From the NCBI GenBank assembly GCA_001971685.1, contig CP019326.1, forward strand, positions 3,596,001 through 3,660,000: DNA of 64,000 nucleotides, in the 5' to 3' direction. The notes under the pieces are model-generated. The model worked only from the letters and a program-made list of their open reading frames with translations. It was not told the DNA's origin and did not search any database. Shown here piece after piece: positions 50,863-60,017 of the stretch (position 1 is the stretch's first letter; every line of letters begins with the position of its first letter). Both the position numbers and the translations under genes were made by a program. Source of the DNA: Halomonas sp. 1513. GTDB lineage: Bacteria; Pseudomonadota; Gammaproteobacteria; Pseudomonadales; Halomonadaceae.

Positions 50863-51534
50863 ATGACCGCCGCCGACCGCGTCTACGCCATCATCAAGCA
50901 GCGTATCCTCGACGGGCAGTATCCGGCCGACTGCTATATTCGTGAGGCGACCATCGGCCAGGAACTCGAGCTCAGCCGTACGCCGATCCGTGAAGCCCTG
51001 CGCCGCCTGGTGTCCGACGGCTGGGTCGAGGTGATTCCCCATCACGGCGCGCGGGTGGTCGCCTGGACCCAGCGCGACGTGGAGGAAGTCTTCGAGCTGC
51101 GCGTGCTGCTCGAGCCTCAGGTGGTGAGACGTGCGGCCTCGCGCATCGACGCCTCTCAGCTCGACTCTCTGGGCGAGCTGGCCTGCCACATGGAACAGCT
51201 CTGCGAGCGCGGCGGCGACCAGGCCATCGACGAGATCGCCGGGCTCAACAACCGTTTTCACGCGGAATTGATCACCGCCGCCGATAGCCCGCGGCTGCAG
51301 CGCCTGCTCGAGGCGATCGTGCAGGTACCGGTATCGCGGCGCAGCTTTCATCACTACAGCGACGAAGAACTCCACGGCAGCATGCGCCACCACCGCGAAA
51401 TCATCCGCGCGCTGGCGGCCGGCGACGGTGAATGGGCGGCATCGGTGATGCGTGCGCATATCCTGGCCGCCCGTGCCGCCCAGTTACATCCACCCGCGCG
51501 TCAGACTCACGAGCCACGACAACAACACGCCTGA
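50863..51534 (+). CDS. GntR-family regulator, FCD type
   Basis: 223 residues. Winged HTH near the N-terminus (YIREATIGQELELSRTPIREALRRLVSDGWVEVIPHHGARVV), then a helical FCD domain with the metal/ligand residues spread over FELRVLLEPQVV, LNNRFHAELI and HHREIIRAL. FCD regulators typically sense carboxylates and repress the adjacent catabolic gene. The aconitase gene follows after ten bases, so they form an operon. Confidence 0.9.
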   Translation: MTAADRVYAIIKQRILDGQYPADCYIREATIGQELELSRTPIREALRRLVSDGWVEVIPHHGARVVAWTQRDVEEVFELRVLLEPQVVRRAASRIDASQLDSLGELACHMEQLCERGGDQAIDEIAGLNNRFHAELITAADSPRLQRLLEAIVQVPVSRRSFHHYSDEELHGSMRHHREIIRALAAGDGEWAASVMRAHILAARAAQLHPPARQTHEPRQQHA

Positions 51535-51544
51535 GGCACAGCCC

Positions 51545-53518
51545 ATGACACCCCCCAGCCCCCCACTCAATCTTGCCCAGCAGCTGGTCCGCGACCACCT
51601 TATCGAGGGTGACCTGACCCCCGGCAGCGAAATTGCCCTGCGCATCGATCAGGCCCTGCTGCAGGACGTGCTCGGCACCCTGGTAATGCTCGAGCTCGAG
51701 GCCATGGGCCTCGACCGCGTGAAGACCCAGCCCAGCGTGCAGTACATCGATCACGGCCTGGTCCAGGCCGATCAGCTCAACGCCGAGACCTACCTGTTCC
51801 TGAAGAGTGCCTGCGAGCGCTTTGGGGTCTGGTACTCCGGTCCCGGCAACGGCATCAGCCATCCGGTGCACATGGAGCACTTCGGGGTACCGGGCCAGTC
51901 CATCGTCGGTTGCGACAGCCACACCACCGCGGCCGGCTCACTGGGCATGCTGGCGATCGGCGCCGGCGGCATCGAGGTGGCCATGGCCATGGCCGGTGAG
52001 CCGCTCTACCTGAGCATGCCGGAAATCTGGGGCATCCGCCTCGAGGGGCGCCTGCCCGACTGGGTCTCGGCCAAGGATGCGGTACTCGAGCTGCTGCGCC
52101 GCCACGGCGTGGCCGGCGGCAAGAACACCATCATCGAGTACTACGGTCCGGGCCTGGCGAACCTCTCCGCCATGGACCGCCACGTGCTGGCCAATATGGG
52201 CACCGAGATGGGCGCCACCGCCACGGTCTTCCCCAGCGACGAGGAGACCCGCCGCTTCCTGGCGGCCCGCGGCCGCGAGGCGGACTGGCAGCCGCTGGCC
52301 GCCGAGCCGGGCTGCACCTATGACCGCGAGGAGACGCTGGATCTTTCACGCCTGGAGCCGCTGATCGCGCTGCCGTCGAGCCCTGACAAGGTGGTCCCGG
52401 TGCGCGAGGTGGCCGGTGAGCCGCTGCACCAGGCCTATATCGGCTCCTCGGGCAACCCCGGCTACCGCGACTTTGCGGTGGTGGCAGAAATGGTGCGCGG
52501 ACGCCGCGTCGCCGAGGGGGTCTCGCTGGACATCAACCCGTCATCGCGCCAGGTGCTGACCACGCTGATCGACGAGGGCTACCTGGCCGACCTGGTGGCC
52601 TGCGGTGCGCGACTGCACCAGACCGGCTGCAACGGCTGCATCGGCATGGGCCAGGCGCCGGCGGCGGGCCTCAACAGCCTGCGCACCGTGCCGCGCAACT
52701 TCCCCGGCCGCTCCGGCACCCGCGAGGACAGCGTCTACCTGTGCAGTCCCGAGACCGCTACCGCCTCGGCGCTGGCCGGCGTGATCAGCGACCCGCGCAG
52801 CCTCGACATGGACTACCCGCGGATCGCCGAACCGGCGCGGATGGTGATCAATCGCGACCTCTTCACGGCGCCGCTGCCGCCGGCCGAGGCGCGCTTGAAG
52901 CCACTGCAGAAGACCGACAATACTCCAGCGCTGCCGACGCTCGACCCACTGCCCGACACCCTGGAGGTGCCGGTGCTGCTGGTCACCGGGGACAACATCT
53001 CCACCGACGACATCATGCCGGCGGGCCAGCGGGTGATGCCCTACTGGAGCAGCGTCTACGCCTCGGCGCCGTTCACCTTCGAGGCGGTCGACCCGGACTA
53101 CGCAGCACGCGCCGAGGCGACCCGAACCCGTGGCGGCCACGCCATCGTCGGCGGCCACAACTACGGCCAGGGCTCGAGTCGCGAAAATGCCGCCCTGGTG
53201 CCGCGCTACCTCGGGCTGCAGGCGGTGCTGGCGCGGAGCTTCGCGCGTATCCACTGGCAGAACCTGATCTGCTTCGGAGCGCTGCCGCTGACCTTCGTGG
53301 ACGATGCCGACGCCGAGCGCCTGGCGCAGGACGACCGCCTCATCATTCGCGACCTGCATGCTCAGTTGGCCGCCGGCCCCACCCTCGTCGCCGAGATCGT
53401 CGGCAAGGGCGACATACGCCTCCACCACGGCCTCAGCCAGCGCCAGCGCACGCTGCTGGCCGCCGGCGGCGTGATCAATCACCTCAAGGCAAGGCCTGCA
53501 GATCAACGCAGCGGGTGA
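51545..53518 (+). CDS. Aconitase-family hydratase (Aquifex-type, single chain)
   Basis: 657 residues from MTPPSPPL. Iron-sulfur ligands are GCDSHTTAAG (Cys) and GCNGCIGMG (two Cys). The N-terminal part has SVQYIDHG and VHMEHFGVPG, the C-terminal swivel domain GDNISTDDIMPAG and GGHNYGQGSSRENAALVPRYLG. The chain is shorter than housekeeping AcnA/AcnB and fits the putative Aquifex-type aconitases, which may act on aconitate or a related hydroxy-polycarboxylate. Regulator, transporter and dehydrogenase context suggests a specific catabolic role rather than the TCA cycle. Confidence 0.87.
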   Translation: MTPPSPPLNLAQQLVRDHLIEGDLTPGSEIALRIDQALLQDVLGTLVMLELEAMGLDRVKTQPSVQYIDHGLVQADQLNAETYLFLKSACERFGVWYSGPGNGISHPVHMEHFGVPGQSIVGCDSHTTAAGSLGMLAIGAGGIEVAMAMAGEPLYLSMPEIWGIRLEGRLPDWVSAKDAVLELLRRHGVAGGKNTIIEYYGPGLANLSAMDRHVLANMGTEMGATATVFPSDEETRRFLAARGREADWQPLAAEPGCTYDREETLDLSRLEPLIALPSSPDKVVPVREVAGEPLHQAYIGSSGNPGYRDFAVVAEMVRGRRVAEGVSLDINPSSRQVLTTLIDEGYLADLVACGARLHQTGCNGCIGMGQAPAAGLNSLRTVPRNFPGRSGTREDSVYLCSPETATASALAGVISDPRSLDMDYPRIAEPARMVINRDLFTAPLPPAEARLKPLQKTDNTPALPTLDPLPDTLEVPVLLVTGDNISTDDIMPAGQRVMPYWSSVYASAPFTFEAVDPDYAARAEATRTRGGHAIVGGHNYGQGSSRENAALVPRYLGLQAVLARSFARIHWQNLICFGALPLTFVDDADAERLAQDDRLIIRDLHAQLAAGPTLVAEIVGKGDIRLHHGLSQRQRTLLAAGGVINHLKARPADQRSG

Positions 53519-53520
53519 CG

Positions 53521-53700
53521 CTACAGCAGCAGGTGTACCGCCAGCGCGACGCTCCCCACTACCAGCGCCAGGGTAACGGCGATGTCGACGCAGCGGTTCA
53601 GCCAGTCGTCGAAGCGTGAGTGGCGCCGCATCGGCATCAGCCGCGGCGTCGCCCCGTGTGAGCGACGCGAGCCGAAGCGGCGCTTCCTGAACAGCGGCAT
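53521..53700 (-). CDS. Small tail-anchored membrane protein (59 residues)
   Basis: The frame starts with ATG at 53700 and ends at a TAG at 53521-53523, two bases from the end of the aconitase gene. The first 24 residues are very basic (MPLFRKRRFGSRR), the middle holds RFDDWLNRCVDIA, and the last 20 residues are a hydrophobic helix (VTLALVVGSVALAVHLLL). A cytoplasmic basic head with a C-terminal anchor is clear. A GGGAG lies about 13 bases upstream, rather far. I do not recognise the family. Confidence 0.55.
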   Translation of the reverse strand: MPLFRKRRFGSRRSHGATPRLMPMRRHSRFDDWLNRCVDIAVTLALVVGSVALAVHLLL

Positions 53701-53746
53701 GGTCAGCGCGATGCTCCCGTTATTGTCGTAATCATGCCGCCATCAT

Positions 53747-53787
53747 AAAACGCCGCGCCCGCGTCTGCCATGGCAGGCGCTGGCGCG
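53747..53787 (-). terminator. Intrinsic terminator of the BCCT gene
   Basis: Arms 53754-53769 and 53772-53787 pair in 14 of 16 positions around a two-base centre; on the minus strand the stem is followed by GGCGTTTTAT. It lies 34 bases after the BCCT stop. Confidence 0.75.
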
Positions 53788-53820
53788 CGATGCATCGCCT
53801 CCTCCGCTAGCGGGAAGGCG

Positions 53821-55461
53821 TTAGTTGTCGCGGGTGTTGATGCGACGATTGATCACGTTGGGCGCACGCCGCACGCGCTCCTCCTCGCTGAGCAGCTCGG
53901 CCTCGAAGGCGTCGGCGCCCACCGGGGTCTCGCCGTGACGGCGGTAGAGCTGGGTCAGCATCGCCTTGCGGTCGGCGCGCAGCTCCTTGATCAGCACATA
54001 GGCCATGCCGTAGAGGATGAAGGTGAACGGCAGCGCCGAGAGCACCGACGCCGACTGCAGGCCGGTCAACCCGCCGGCGGCGATCAGCGTCAGGCAGATG
54101 GCGGCAATCAGCACGCCCCAGGTGATGCGCTTGTAGAGCGGCGGGTTGATCGAGCCGTTGTCGGTCATCTGGGCGACGATATAGGACGCCGAGTCCGCCG
54201 AGGTCACCAGGAAGATGAAGATCAGGCACATGGCAATGATCGACAGCACCGGGGTGAAGGGCATCAGCGCAAACATCTCGAACAGCGCCACGGTGATATT
54301 CGACTGGGTCACGGCGGCCAGGCCGACGTCGCCCCCCAGCTCCATATTGAGCGCCGCGCCGCCGAATACGCCGATCCACAGGCAGGCCAGCAGCGGCGGC
54401 ACCACCAGCACGCCGAACACGTACTCCTTGATGGTACGGCCCCGCGACACCCGCGCCACGAAGGTGCCGACGAACGGCGACCAGGCGATCACCCAGGCCC
54501 AGTAGAAGATCGTCCAGGAACTGGCCCAGGTGTTATCGGTATACGGCGAGATGCGCAGGCTCATGCCGATGAAGTTCTGCAGATAGTCGCCGATGCCCAG
54601 GGTGATGGTCTCGAGGATCGCCAGGGTCGGGCCGGTGACCAGCACGTACAGCATCAGCCCGATGCACAGGATCATGTTGAGATTGGAGAGCCGCTTGATG
54701 CCCTTGTCGAGGCCCGACCAGGTCGACGCCATATAGGCCAGGAACATCACGAACAGGATGATGAACTGCCACAGTACGCCTTCGGGCACCCCGAACACCG
54801 CATTCAAGCCGCCGTTCATCTGCAGCACGCCGAGCCCCAGCGACGTGGCCACGCCCATCACCGTGGCCACCACCGCGAACACGTCCAGTGCCGGCGCATA
54901 GGGGCGCGCCTTGGGGTACTTGGCGGTCACCGAAGAGAGCACCGACGAGACCAGCCCGGCCTGGCCCTTACGGAACTGGAAGTAGGCAATGATCAGCCCC
55001 ACCAGGGAAAAGGCCGCCCACTGGTGGATGCCCCAGTTGAAGTAGCTGTACTGGATGGCATAGCGCGCGGCATCGGTGGTTTCGGCCTCGACGTCGCCGT
55101 AGGGCGGGTCGATATAGTGGAACATCGGCTCGGCCATGCCGTAGAACACCAGGCCGACGCCGAAGCCGGCGGCCAGCAGCATGCTGACCCATGAGAAGAA
55201 GCTGTAGCTCGGCGAGCTGTCCTGTGGGCCCAGGCGGATCTTGCCGTACTTGCTGAACGCCAGCCCCAGCAGGAATATCACGAAGCCGAACATCGAGACC
55301 AGGTAGAACCAGCCGAACAGCTGGGTAACACTGGTCAGCGCCGCTTCCGCCCCGGCGCCGAAGCGCTCAGGAAAGATCGCGCCCACCGCGACCAGCGCGA
55401 GGATGATTACCGCAGACACCGAGAAGACCCGCTGCCCTCCGGGGTTGGCCATATCCGACAC
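53821..55461 (-). CDS. BCCT-family betaine/choline/carnitine transporter
   Basis: 546 residues with twelve helices, the usual BCCT layout. FFSWVSMLLAAGFGVGLVFYGMAEPMFHY, then the signature WTIFYWAWVIAWSPFVGTFVARVSRGRT and VTSADSASYIVAQM mark the Na+-coupled betaine transporter family. In halophiles BCCT carriers import glycine betaine or related osmolytes; the C-terminal charged tail (RADRKAMLTQLYRR, EEERVRRAPN) could sense osmotic state. An alternative start is the Met at residue 4. Confidence 0.93.
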   Translation of the reverse strand: MSDMANPGGQRVFSVSAVIILALVAVGAIFPERFGAGAEAALTSVTQLFGWFYLVSMFGFVIFLLGLAFSKYGKIRLGPQDSSPSYSFFSWVSMLLAAGFGVGLVFYGMAEPMFHYIDPPYGDVEAETTDAARYAIQYSYFNWGIHQWAAFSLVGLIIAYFQFRKGQAGLVSSVLSSVTAKYPKARPYAPALDVFAVVATVMGVATSLGLGVLQMNGGLNAVFGVPEGVLWQFIILFVMFLAYMASTWSGLDKGIKRLSNLNMILCIGLMLYVLVTGPTLAILETITLGIGDYLQNFIGMSLRISPYTDNTWASSWTIFYWAWVIAWSPFVGTFVARVSRGRTIKEYVFGVLVVPPLLACLWIGVFGGAALNMELGGDVGLAAVTQSNITVALFEMFALMPFTPVLSIIAMCLIFIFLVTSADSASYIVAQMTDNGSINPPLYKRITWGVLIAAICLTLIAAGGLTGLQSASVLSALPFTFILYGMAYVLIKELRADRKAMLTQLYRRHGETPVGADAFEAELLSEEERVRRAPNVINRRINTRDN

Positions 55462-55885
55462 TCCCTATCGATTTGTCACATTTTTGTACAACATAACATG
55501 CCCCACTAGCAGTAACACCCGCCGCTGGGGTCCCGCAAGAAGCCCCAATCGAGGGACGACGGGGGCAGGCCGAAGAGGAGGTTCTGCGCCATGGGTGAGG
55601 AGGATTACTCCGAACGGGCTGGCCATGGATGGCCAGCCCCGGCCCTGCAAGCGGAGCAGGATGCGAGAGCGCAGCAGGGCGCAGGTCGCTCCCAGGGATG
55701 GGGTTACAACGCCTCCTTGTCGGTCCGGCGCTCCGGGGCCTGCCGACGGATCAGTCCCGAGAGTTGCCGCTACCCGCACCATCCTAGAGCTCGCACCTTG
55801 AGCAGAAAGCATTTGCAAAATATCGCGGTCACCCCCATAAGAAGACGAGAGATAGCAAGCACGCTAATGACTTCCCGGGGGACCC
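55462..55885. other. 424-bp non-coding gap with a CATGGATG-type hairpin
   Basis: The left part should hold the BCCT promoter. At 55616-55639 GGGCTGGCCA and its exact complement surround TGGA, so the stem carries CCATGGATGG; about 50 bases further CCAGGGATGG occurs at 55692-55701. The frame at 55591-55974 that covers it has shadow-like composition. Nothing else is recognisable in the gap. Confidence 0.5.
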
Positions 55886-56881
55886 ATGAGCCAACTCGCC
55901 ACCACCCGCCTTTCGGTGCTCGACCTGGCGGCGATCCGTCAGGACGGCAGCATCGCCGACAGTTTCGCGGATAGCGTGGCCACCGCTCGCCACGCCGAGG
56001 CGCTGGGCTTCACCCGCTACTGGCTCGCCGAGCACCACAGCATCGACGGTATCGCCAGCGCCGCGACCTCGGTACTGATCGGGCATATCGCCGGGGCGAC
56101 CCAGCGCATTCGCGTGGGCAGTGGCGGCATCATGCTGCCCAACCACCCGCCGCTGGTGATCGCCGAGCAGTTCGGCACCCTGGAGACGCTCTACCCCGGG
56201 CGCATCGACCTGGGGCTGGGGCGCGCTCCGGGCTCCGACGGCGCCACCATGGCCGCGCTGCGCCGCCACCCCCAGGCCGGCGTCGACGACTTCCCCCAGC
56301 GCCTCGAAGAGCTCGCGGGCTACCTCGATGACGCCCAGCCCGGCCAGCGGGTGCGGGCGATTCCCGGCCAGGGCACCCGGGTACCGCTGTGGCTGCTCGG
56401 CTCCAGCGGCTACAGCGCCCAGCTGGCGGCCAGGCTCGGCCTGCCGTTCGCCTTCGCCGCGCAGTTCGCCCCCGGCTACCTGCACCAGGCGCTGCGCCTG
56501 TATCGCGACAATTTCCGGCCCTCGGCGGTGCTCGATGCCCCCTATGCCATGGTCGGCCTGCCGGTGATCGCCGCCGACAGCGACGCCTACGCCCACTACC
56601 TGGCCAGCACCGCCCAGCAGAAGTTCCTCAACCTGATCCGCGGGCGCAGCACCCGCGCCCAGCCGCCCCAGGAACAGCTCGACTGGTCGCCCATGGAGCA
56701 GGCCCAGGTGAACCAGTTCCTGGGGGCTGCGGTGATCGGCGGACCCGAGACGCTGCGCGAACAGCTCGAGGCGTTCATCGCGAGCACCGGCGCCGACGAG
56801 CTGATCATGACCACCGATGTCTACGCCCAGGAGGACCGCCTGCACAGTCTGTCACTGGTGGCCGAGGCGTGGCAGGCATGA
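55886..56881 (+). CDS. LLM-class (luciferase-like) flavin-dependent oxidoreductase, MsnO8-like
   Basis: 331 residues, single TIM-barrel luciferase-like domain. [75 protein letters not shown] and [13 protein letters not shown] are diagnostic of the MsnO8 subgroup. It needs reduced FMN from a reductase. Stop overlaps the azlC start as ATGA, an unexpected coupling to an amino-acid exporter. Confidence 0.9.
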   Translation: MSQLATTRLSVLDLAAIRQDGSIADSFADSVATARHAEALGFTRYWLAEHHSIDGIASAATSVLIGHIAGATQRIRVGSGGIMLPNHPPLVIAEQFGTLETLYPGRIDLGLGRAPGSDGATMAALRRHPQAGVDDFPQRLEELAGYLDDAQPGQRVRAIPGQGTRVPLWLLGSSGYSAQLAARLGLPFAFAAQFAPGYLHQALRLYRDNFRPSAVLDAPYAMVGLPVIAADSDAYAHYLASTAQQKFLNLIRGRSTRAQPPQEQLDWSPMEQAQVNQFLGAAVIGGPETLREQLEAFIASTGADELIMTTDVYAQEDRLHSLSLVAEAWQA

Positions 56882-57588
56882 GCGCCCGGCTCGACTGGCC
56901 GGGCACCCTCAAGGGCCTCAAGCGCATGGCCCCACTATCGCTGTTCGTGATCGCCTTCGGCCTGGCGTTCGGCGTGGCGGCGATCCAGCGCGGCCTGTCG
57001 GGGCTCGAGACGCTGCTGATGAGCGGCCTGGTGTTTGCCGGCGCCTCGCAGTTCGCCGCCCTCGAGCTGTGGGGGCCGCAGATTCCGCTGATCGCGCTGA
57101 TCGCCTCGACCTTCGCCATCAACGCCCGCCATCTGCTGATGGGCGCCGCCCTCTACCCCTGGCTGCGCCACCTGCCACGCCGCCAGCGCTACGCCAGCCT
57201 GGCACTGATGAGCGACTCCAACTGGGCCATGGCCGCCGCCGACTACCGCCGCGGTGAGACCAACGTCGGCATGCTGGTGGGCGGCGGTATCGCGCTGTGG
57301 CTGGCGTGGATGCTCGGCACCCTGCTCGGGGTGGTGTTCGGCAGCGGTATCAGCGAACCCGAGCGCTTCGGCCTCGACGTGATCATGGGCTGCTTCCTGC
57401 TGTCGATGCTGGTCGGCGGCAAGCTCGACCTCGGCGTGCTGGTGCCCTGGGTAGCGGCGGCGCTGGCCGCCCTGGCCGCCCTCGCGTGGCTGCCGGAGAA
57501 CTCACACGTCATCGTCGGCGCCCTGGCCGGCGGTATCGCCGGGCTGCTGATGCCACCGCGCAGCAAGCCCAAGGAGGCCTCGCCATGA
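56878..57588 (+). CDS. azlC: AzlC-family branched-chain amino acid permease subunit
   Basis: 236 residues with about seven helices. [45 protein letters not shown] and [22 protein letters not shown] are the family blocks. AzlC with AzlD exports branched-chain amino acids and analogues. It overlaps both the monooxygenase upstream and azlD downstream by four bases. Confidence 0.92.
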   Translation: MSARLDWPGTLKGLKRMAPLSLFVIAFGLAFGVAAIQRGLSGLETLLMSGLVFAGASQFAALELWGPQIPLIALIASTFAINARHLLMGAALYPWLRHLPRRQRYASLALMSDSNWAMAAADYRRGETNVGMLVGGGIALWLAWMLGTLLGVVFGSGISEPERFGLDVIMGCFLLSMLVGGKLDLGVLVPWVAAALAALAALAWLPENSHVIVGALAGGIAGLLMPPRSKPKEASP

Positions 57589-57899
57589 GCCTGCCACTGA
57601 CGCCCCTGGGCGCGCTAGTCGCGATCCTGATCATGGCGCTGGTCACCTACCTGACCCGTAGCGGCGGCGTGCTGGTGATGTCGCGGATCCCCATCGGCCC
57701 GCGGGTCGAGCGCTTCATCAACGCCATGGCCGGCTCGGTACTGGTGGCGGTGATCACGCCGATGGCGCTCTACGGCGACTGGGGCGCCCGCCTGGCGCTG
57801 GTGGCCACCTTCGGCGTGATGCTGGCCAGCCGCAAGCCGCTGCTGGCGATCGGCGCCGGGATCGCCACCGCTGCCGGCTGGCGGCTCATCCAGCCGTAA
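57585..57899 (+). CDS. azlD: AzlD-family small permease subunit
   Basis: 104 residues with three or four helices: ALVAILIMALVTYLTRSGGVLVMSRIPIGPRVERFINAMAGSVLVAVITPMAL is the AzlD core with the conserved TYLTR. It forms the small subunit of the AzlCD exporter and starts within the azlC stop (ATGA) with AAGGAGG upstream. Confidence 0.92.
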   Translation: MSLPLTPLGALVAILIMALVTYLTRSGGVLVMSRIPIGPRVERFINAMAGSVLVAVITPMALYGDWGARLALVATFGVMLASRKPLLAIGAGIATAAGWRLIQP

Positions 57900-57965
57900 C
57901 GGAACGATCCGCGGCGCGGAACTTCCAACAGCCACACGCTCAACGTAATGCTCCCGGAGCCCCCG

Positions 57966-58310
57966 ATGCCCAACTCTCGTGACCCGCGCGACAACCGCGC
58001 CTGGCAGGCCGCCCAGCAGTGGCGGGAGCGCGCCCGTCAGGGCCGCCCCAGCGGCCTACGGCTGTTCTTCACCTGGCTGCTGTTCGGCACCCTGATGATC
58101 GTGGGTACCGTGATCGGCCTGTTCTTCCTGCTGATCGGCTGGGCCATGCTGCCTTTTCTGCGCCACCGCATGAAGAAGCGCATGGCGCGCATGCGTGCCG
58201 AACAGGCCGAGGATATCGGCGGCGGCCAAGGCACTCGCCACCACCATCAACAGGTGCTGGAGGGCGACTATGTGGTCAAGGATGAGCCCGCTTCGCGGCG
58301 CCCGGACTAG
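57966..58310 (+). CDS. Small single- or double-span membrane protein
   Basis: 114 residues from MPNSRDPRD, with GGAG eight bases upstream. A basic N-terminal 35 residues precede one long hydrophobic hairpin (LFFTWLLFGTLMIVGTVIGLFFLLIGWAMLPFL) and a charged, Met/Arg-rich tail (RMKKRMARMRAEQAEDI) ending in a His-rich stretch. It resembles small hypothetical proteins of Halomonas-type genomes; function unknown. It may be co-transcribed with azlCD (66-bp gap). Confidence 0.7.
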   Translation: MPNSRDPRDNRAWQAAQQWRERARQGRPSGLRLFFTWLLFGTLMIVGTVIGLFFLLIGWAMLPFLRHRMKKRMARMRAEQAEDIGGGQGTRHHHQQVLEGDYVVKDEPASRRPD

Positions 58311-58422
58311 TCCGCAAGGCGCGTCAATACCAGCGCTGCCATAGGGCCAGATGAAGGTGGCGAAAGCGCCGCGCCTGGCATAACGTTAAGGAGTCACCAC
58401 GCCGACTCCACAGAGGTATTGC

Positions 58423-58791
58423 ATGCGCCATAACAACAAGATGCGCCACGTCATCCCACGCTCTGCAGCGATCGCCCTGGCGGGCGGATTGATGTTCGCT
58501 GCCCCCCTGGCCCTGGCCAACGACTACCCTACCTCGACCCGCGTCGACTACGTGCTCGGCTGCATGGCCGCCAACGGCCAGAACCACCTGGTGATGCAGC
58601 AGTGCTCGTGCAGCATCGACGTGATCGCCGAGCTGATCCCCTATGAAGAGTACGAGTCCGTCGAGACGGTGATGCGCATGAACGACCAGCGCGGCGAACT
58701 GGGGGTGCTGTTCCGCACTGAGCGCGGCCTGCAGGATCAGGTGCGCCAATTCCGCAGCGCCCAGGCCGAGGCCGACCTGCGCTGCTTCTGA
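58423..58791 (+). CDS. Periplasmic conserved protein of PQQ-dependent oxidation clusters
   Basis: 122 residues with a signal peptide (AIALAGGLMFAAPLALA). The mature chain has YPTSTRVDYVLGCMAANGQNHLVMQQCSCSIDVIAELIPYEEY and a terminal DLRCF: four conserved cysteines including C-S-C. Proteins of this pattern accompany cytochromes c and quinoprotein alcohol dehydrogenase genes. It is followed by a cytochrome c gene 35 bases later on the same strand and faces the PQQ-linked ABC operon. Precise role unknown. Confidence 0.75.
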   Translation: MRHNNKMRHVIPRSAAIALAGGLMFAAPLALANDYPTSTRVDYVLGCMAANGQNHLVMQQCSCSIDVIAELIPYEEYESVETVMRMNDQRGELGVLFRTERGLQDQVRQFRSAQAEADLRCF

Positions 58792-58826
58792 GCGTGTCGC
58801 TGACCATCACGAGGAACACTGCCCTG

Positions 58827-59207
58827 ATGACACCTAGCTTCCTGCCGTGTGCCCTGCTGGCGGGCACGCTCCTGGTGAGTGCGGCCGCGCTGGCCAGCGA
58901 TACCCGCGAAGGCGAGCGCGTCTTCCGCAACCACTGCTACGGCTGCCATGCGCTGCAGGAAGGCGTGCACCGCGCCGGGCCCAGCCTGTTCGAGGTGATC
59001 GGCCGCCCGGTCGGCGGCCTCGCCGACTTCGACTACTCCACGGTGCTGGACGCGGCGGACTTCCGCTGGGATGCCGAAACGCTGGATGCGTTTCTGGCCG
59101 ACCCCGAAGGGCTGCTGCCGGGCAATCGCATGGTGCTGTGGGGGCTGGATGACACGCCGCGCCAGGCGCTGATCCGCTATCTCGAAGCCCAGCAGGAGGC
59201 GCAGTAG
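58827..59207 (+). CDS. Class I cytochrome c
   Basis: 126 residues; the ATG at 58827 begins directly at a signal peptide (FLPCALLAGTLLVSAAALA), a GTG at 58794 would extend it. Heme attachment CYGCH is followed by GPSLFEVIGRPVGGLADF and the axial Met in LPGNRMVLWGL, the layout of soluble c550/c552-like cytochromes. It probably accepts electrons from a PQQ alcohol dehydrogenase encoded beyond the window. It runs tail-to-tail with the ABC permease gene, six bases apart. Confidence 0.9.
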   Translation: MTPSFLPCALLAGTLLVSAAALASDTREGERVFRNHCYGCHALQEGVHRAGPSLFEVIGRPVGGLADFDYSTVLDAADFRWDAETLDAFLADPEGLLPGNRMVLWGLDDTPRQALIRYLEAQQEAQ

Positions 59208-59213
59208 TCGCCG

Positions 59214-60017
59214 TTAGTCGCCGCCACCGCCCTTGCGCGCCATCATCCCGCGCGCCGGGTTGTAGCCGAGGATCGCCAGCGCCAGCAGTACCGCCGTGGT
59301 CACCGCCACGATCAGCACCGCCTCGAGATTGAGCTGCTCGTAGAGCGCGAAGCGGATCATTTCCACGGCGTAGGTGAAGGGATTGAGCGACGCGATCTGA
59401 TAGACCAGATAGCTGCCCTCGCGGATCCGCCACAGCGGGTAGAGCGCCGAGGAGAGGAAAAACATCGGGAAGATCACGAAGTTCATCACCCCGGCGAAGT
59501 TCTCCAACTGCTTGACGAAGGTCGACAGCAGCATGCCCAGCGCACCGACCATGAAGCCGGTGACGATCAGCGCCGGCAGGATCCACACATAGCCCATCGG
59601 CGGCGCTTGGATGCCGTAGAACCAGGCGATGGTCAGAAACACATAGACCTGCACGATCGACACCATGGTGCCCGCCAGCAGCTTGCACAGCAGCAGGTAC
59701 CAGCGCGGGAAGGGGCTGACCAGCAGCACCCGCATGCTGCCCATCTCGCGGTCGTAGACCATCGACAGCGAACTCTGCATGCCGTTGAACAGCTGAATCA
59801 TCCCCACCAGGCCGGGGATGATATAGACCTCATACAGGATGTAGGTCTTGTAGGGGTCGGTCATCGCCACCCCCAGCGCCATGCGAAAGCCCGCGGCGAA
59901 CACGAACAGCCAGATCAGCGGCCTCACCAGCGCCGCCACGAAGCGCGTGCGCTGGTGCAGGAAGCGCAGCAGTTCGCGCCCCACCACGCCGCGCAGGCAG
60001 TGCAGGTAGCGGTTCAT
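59214..60017 (-). CDS. ABC-2 type permease of PQQ-linked alcohol catabolism (PedC-like)
   Basis: 267 residues, six helices: RPLIWLFVFAAGFRMALG, GMIQLFNGMQSSLSMVYDREMGSMRVLLVSPFPRWYLLLCKLLAG and PMFFLSSALYPLW are typical of ABC-2 permeases of the alcohol-associated type. Start overlaps the ATPase stop (ATGA). It is the last gene of the operon. Such systems accompany quinoprotein ethanol/phenylethanol dehydrogenases; the transported molecule is unknown. Confidence 0.88.
   Translation of the reverse strand: MNRYLHCLRGVVGRELLRFLHQRTRFVAALVRPLIWLFVFAAGFRMALGVAMTDPYKTYILYEVYIIPGLVGMIQLFNGMQSSLSMVYDREMGSMRVLLVSPFPRWYLLLCKLLAGTMVSIVQVYVFLTIAWFYGIQAPPMGYVWILPALIVTGFMVGALGMLLSTFVKQLENFAGVMNFVIFPMFFLSSALYPLWRIREGSYLVYQIASLNPFTYAVEMIRFALYEQLNLEAVLIVAVTTAVLLALAILGYNPARGMMARKGGGGD

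Noticed and set aside
55591..55974. 127-residue frame in the gap before the LLM oxidoreductase
   Set aside because: It overlaps the real gene start, has shadow-like composition and spans the hairpin; no motif.
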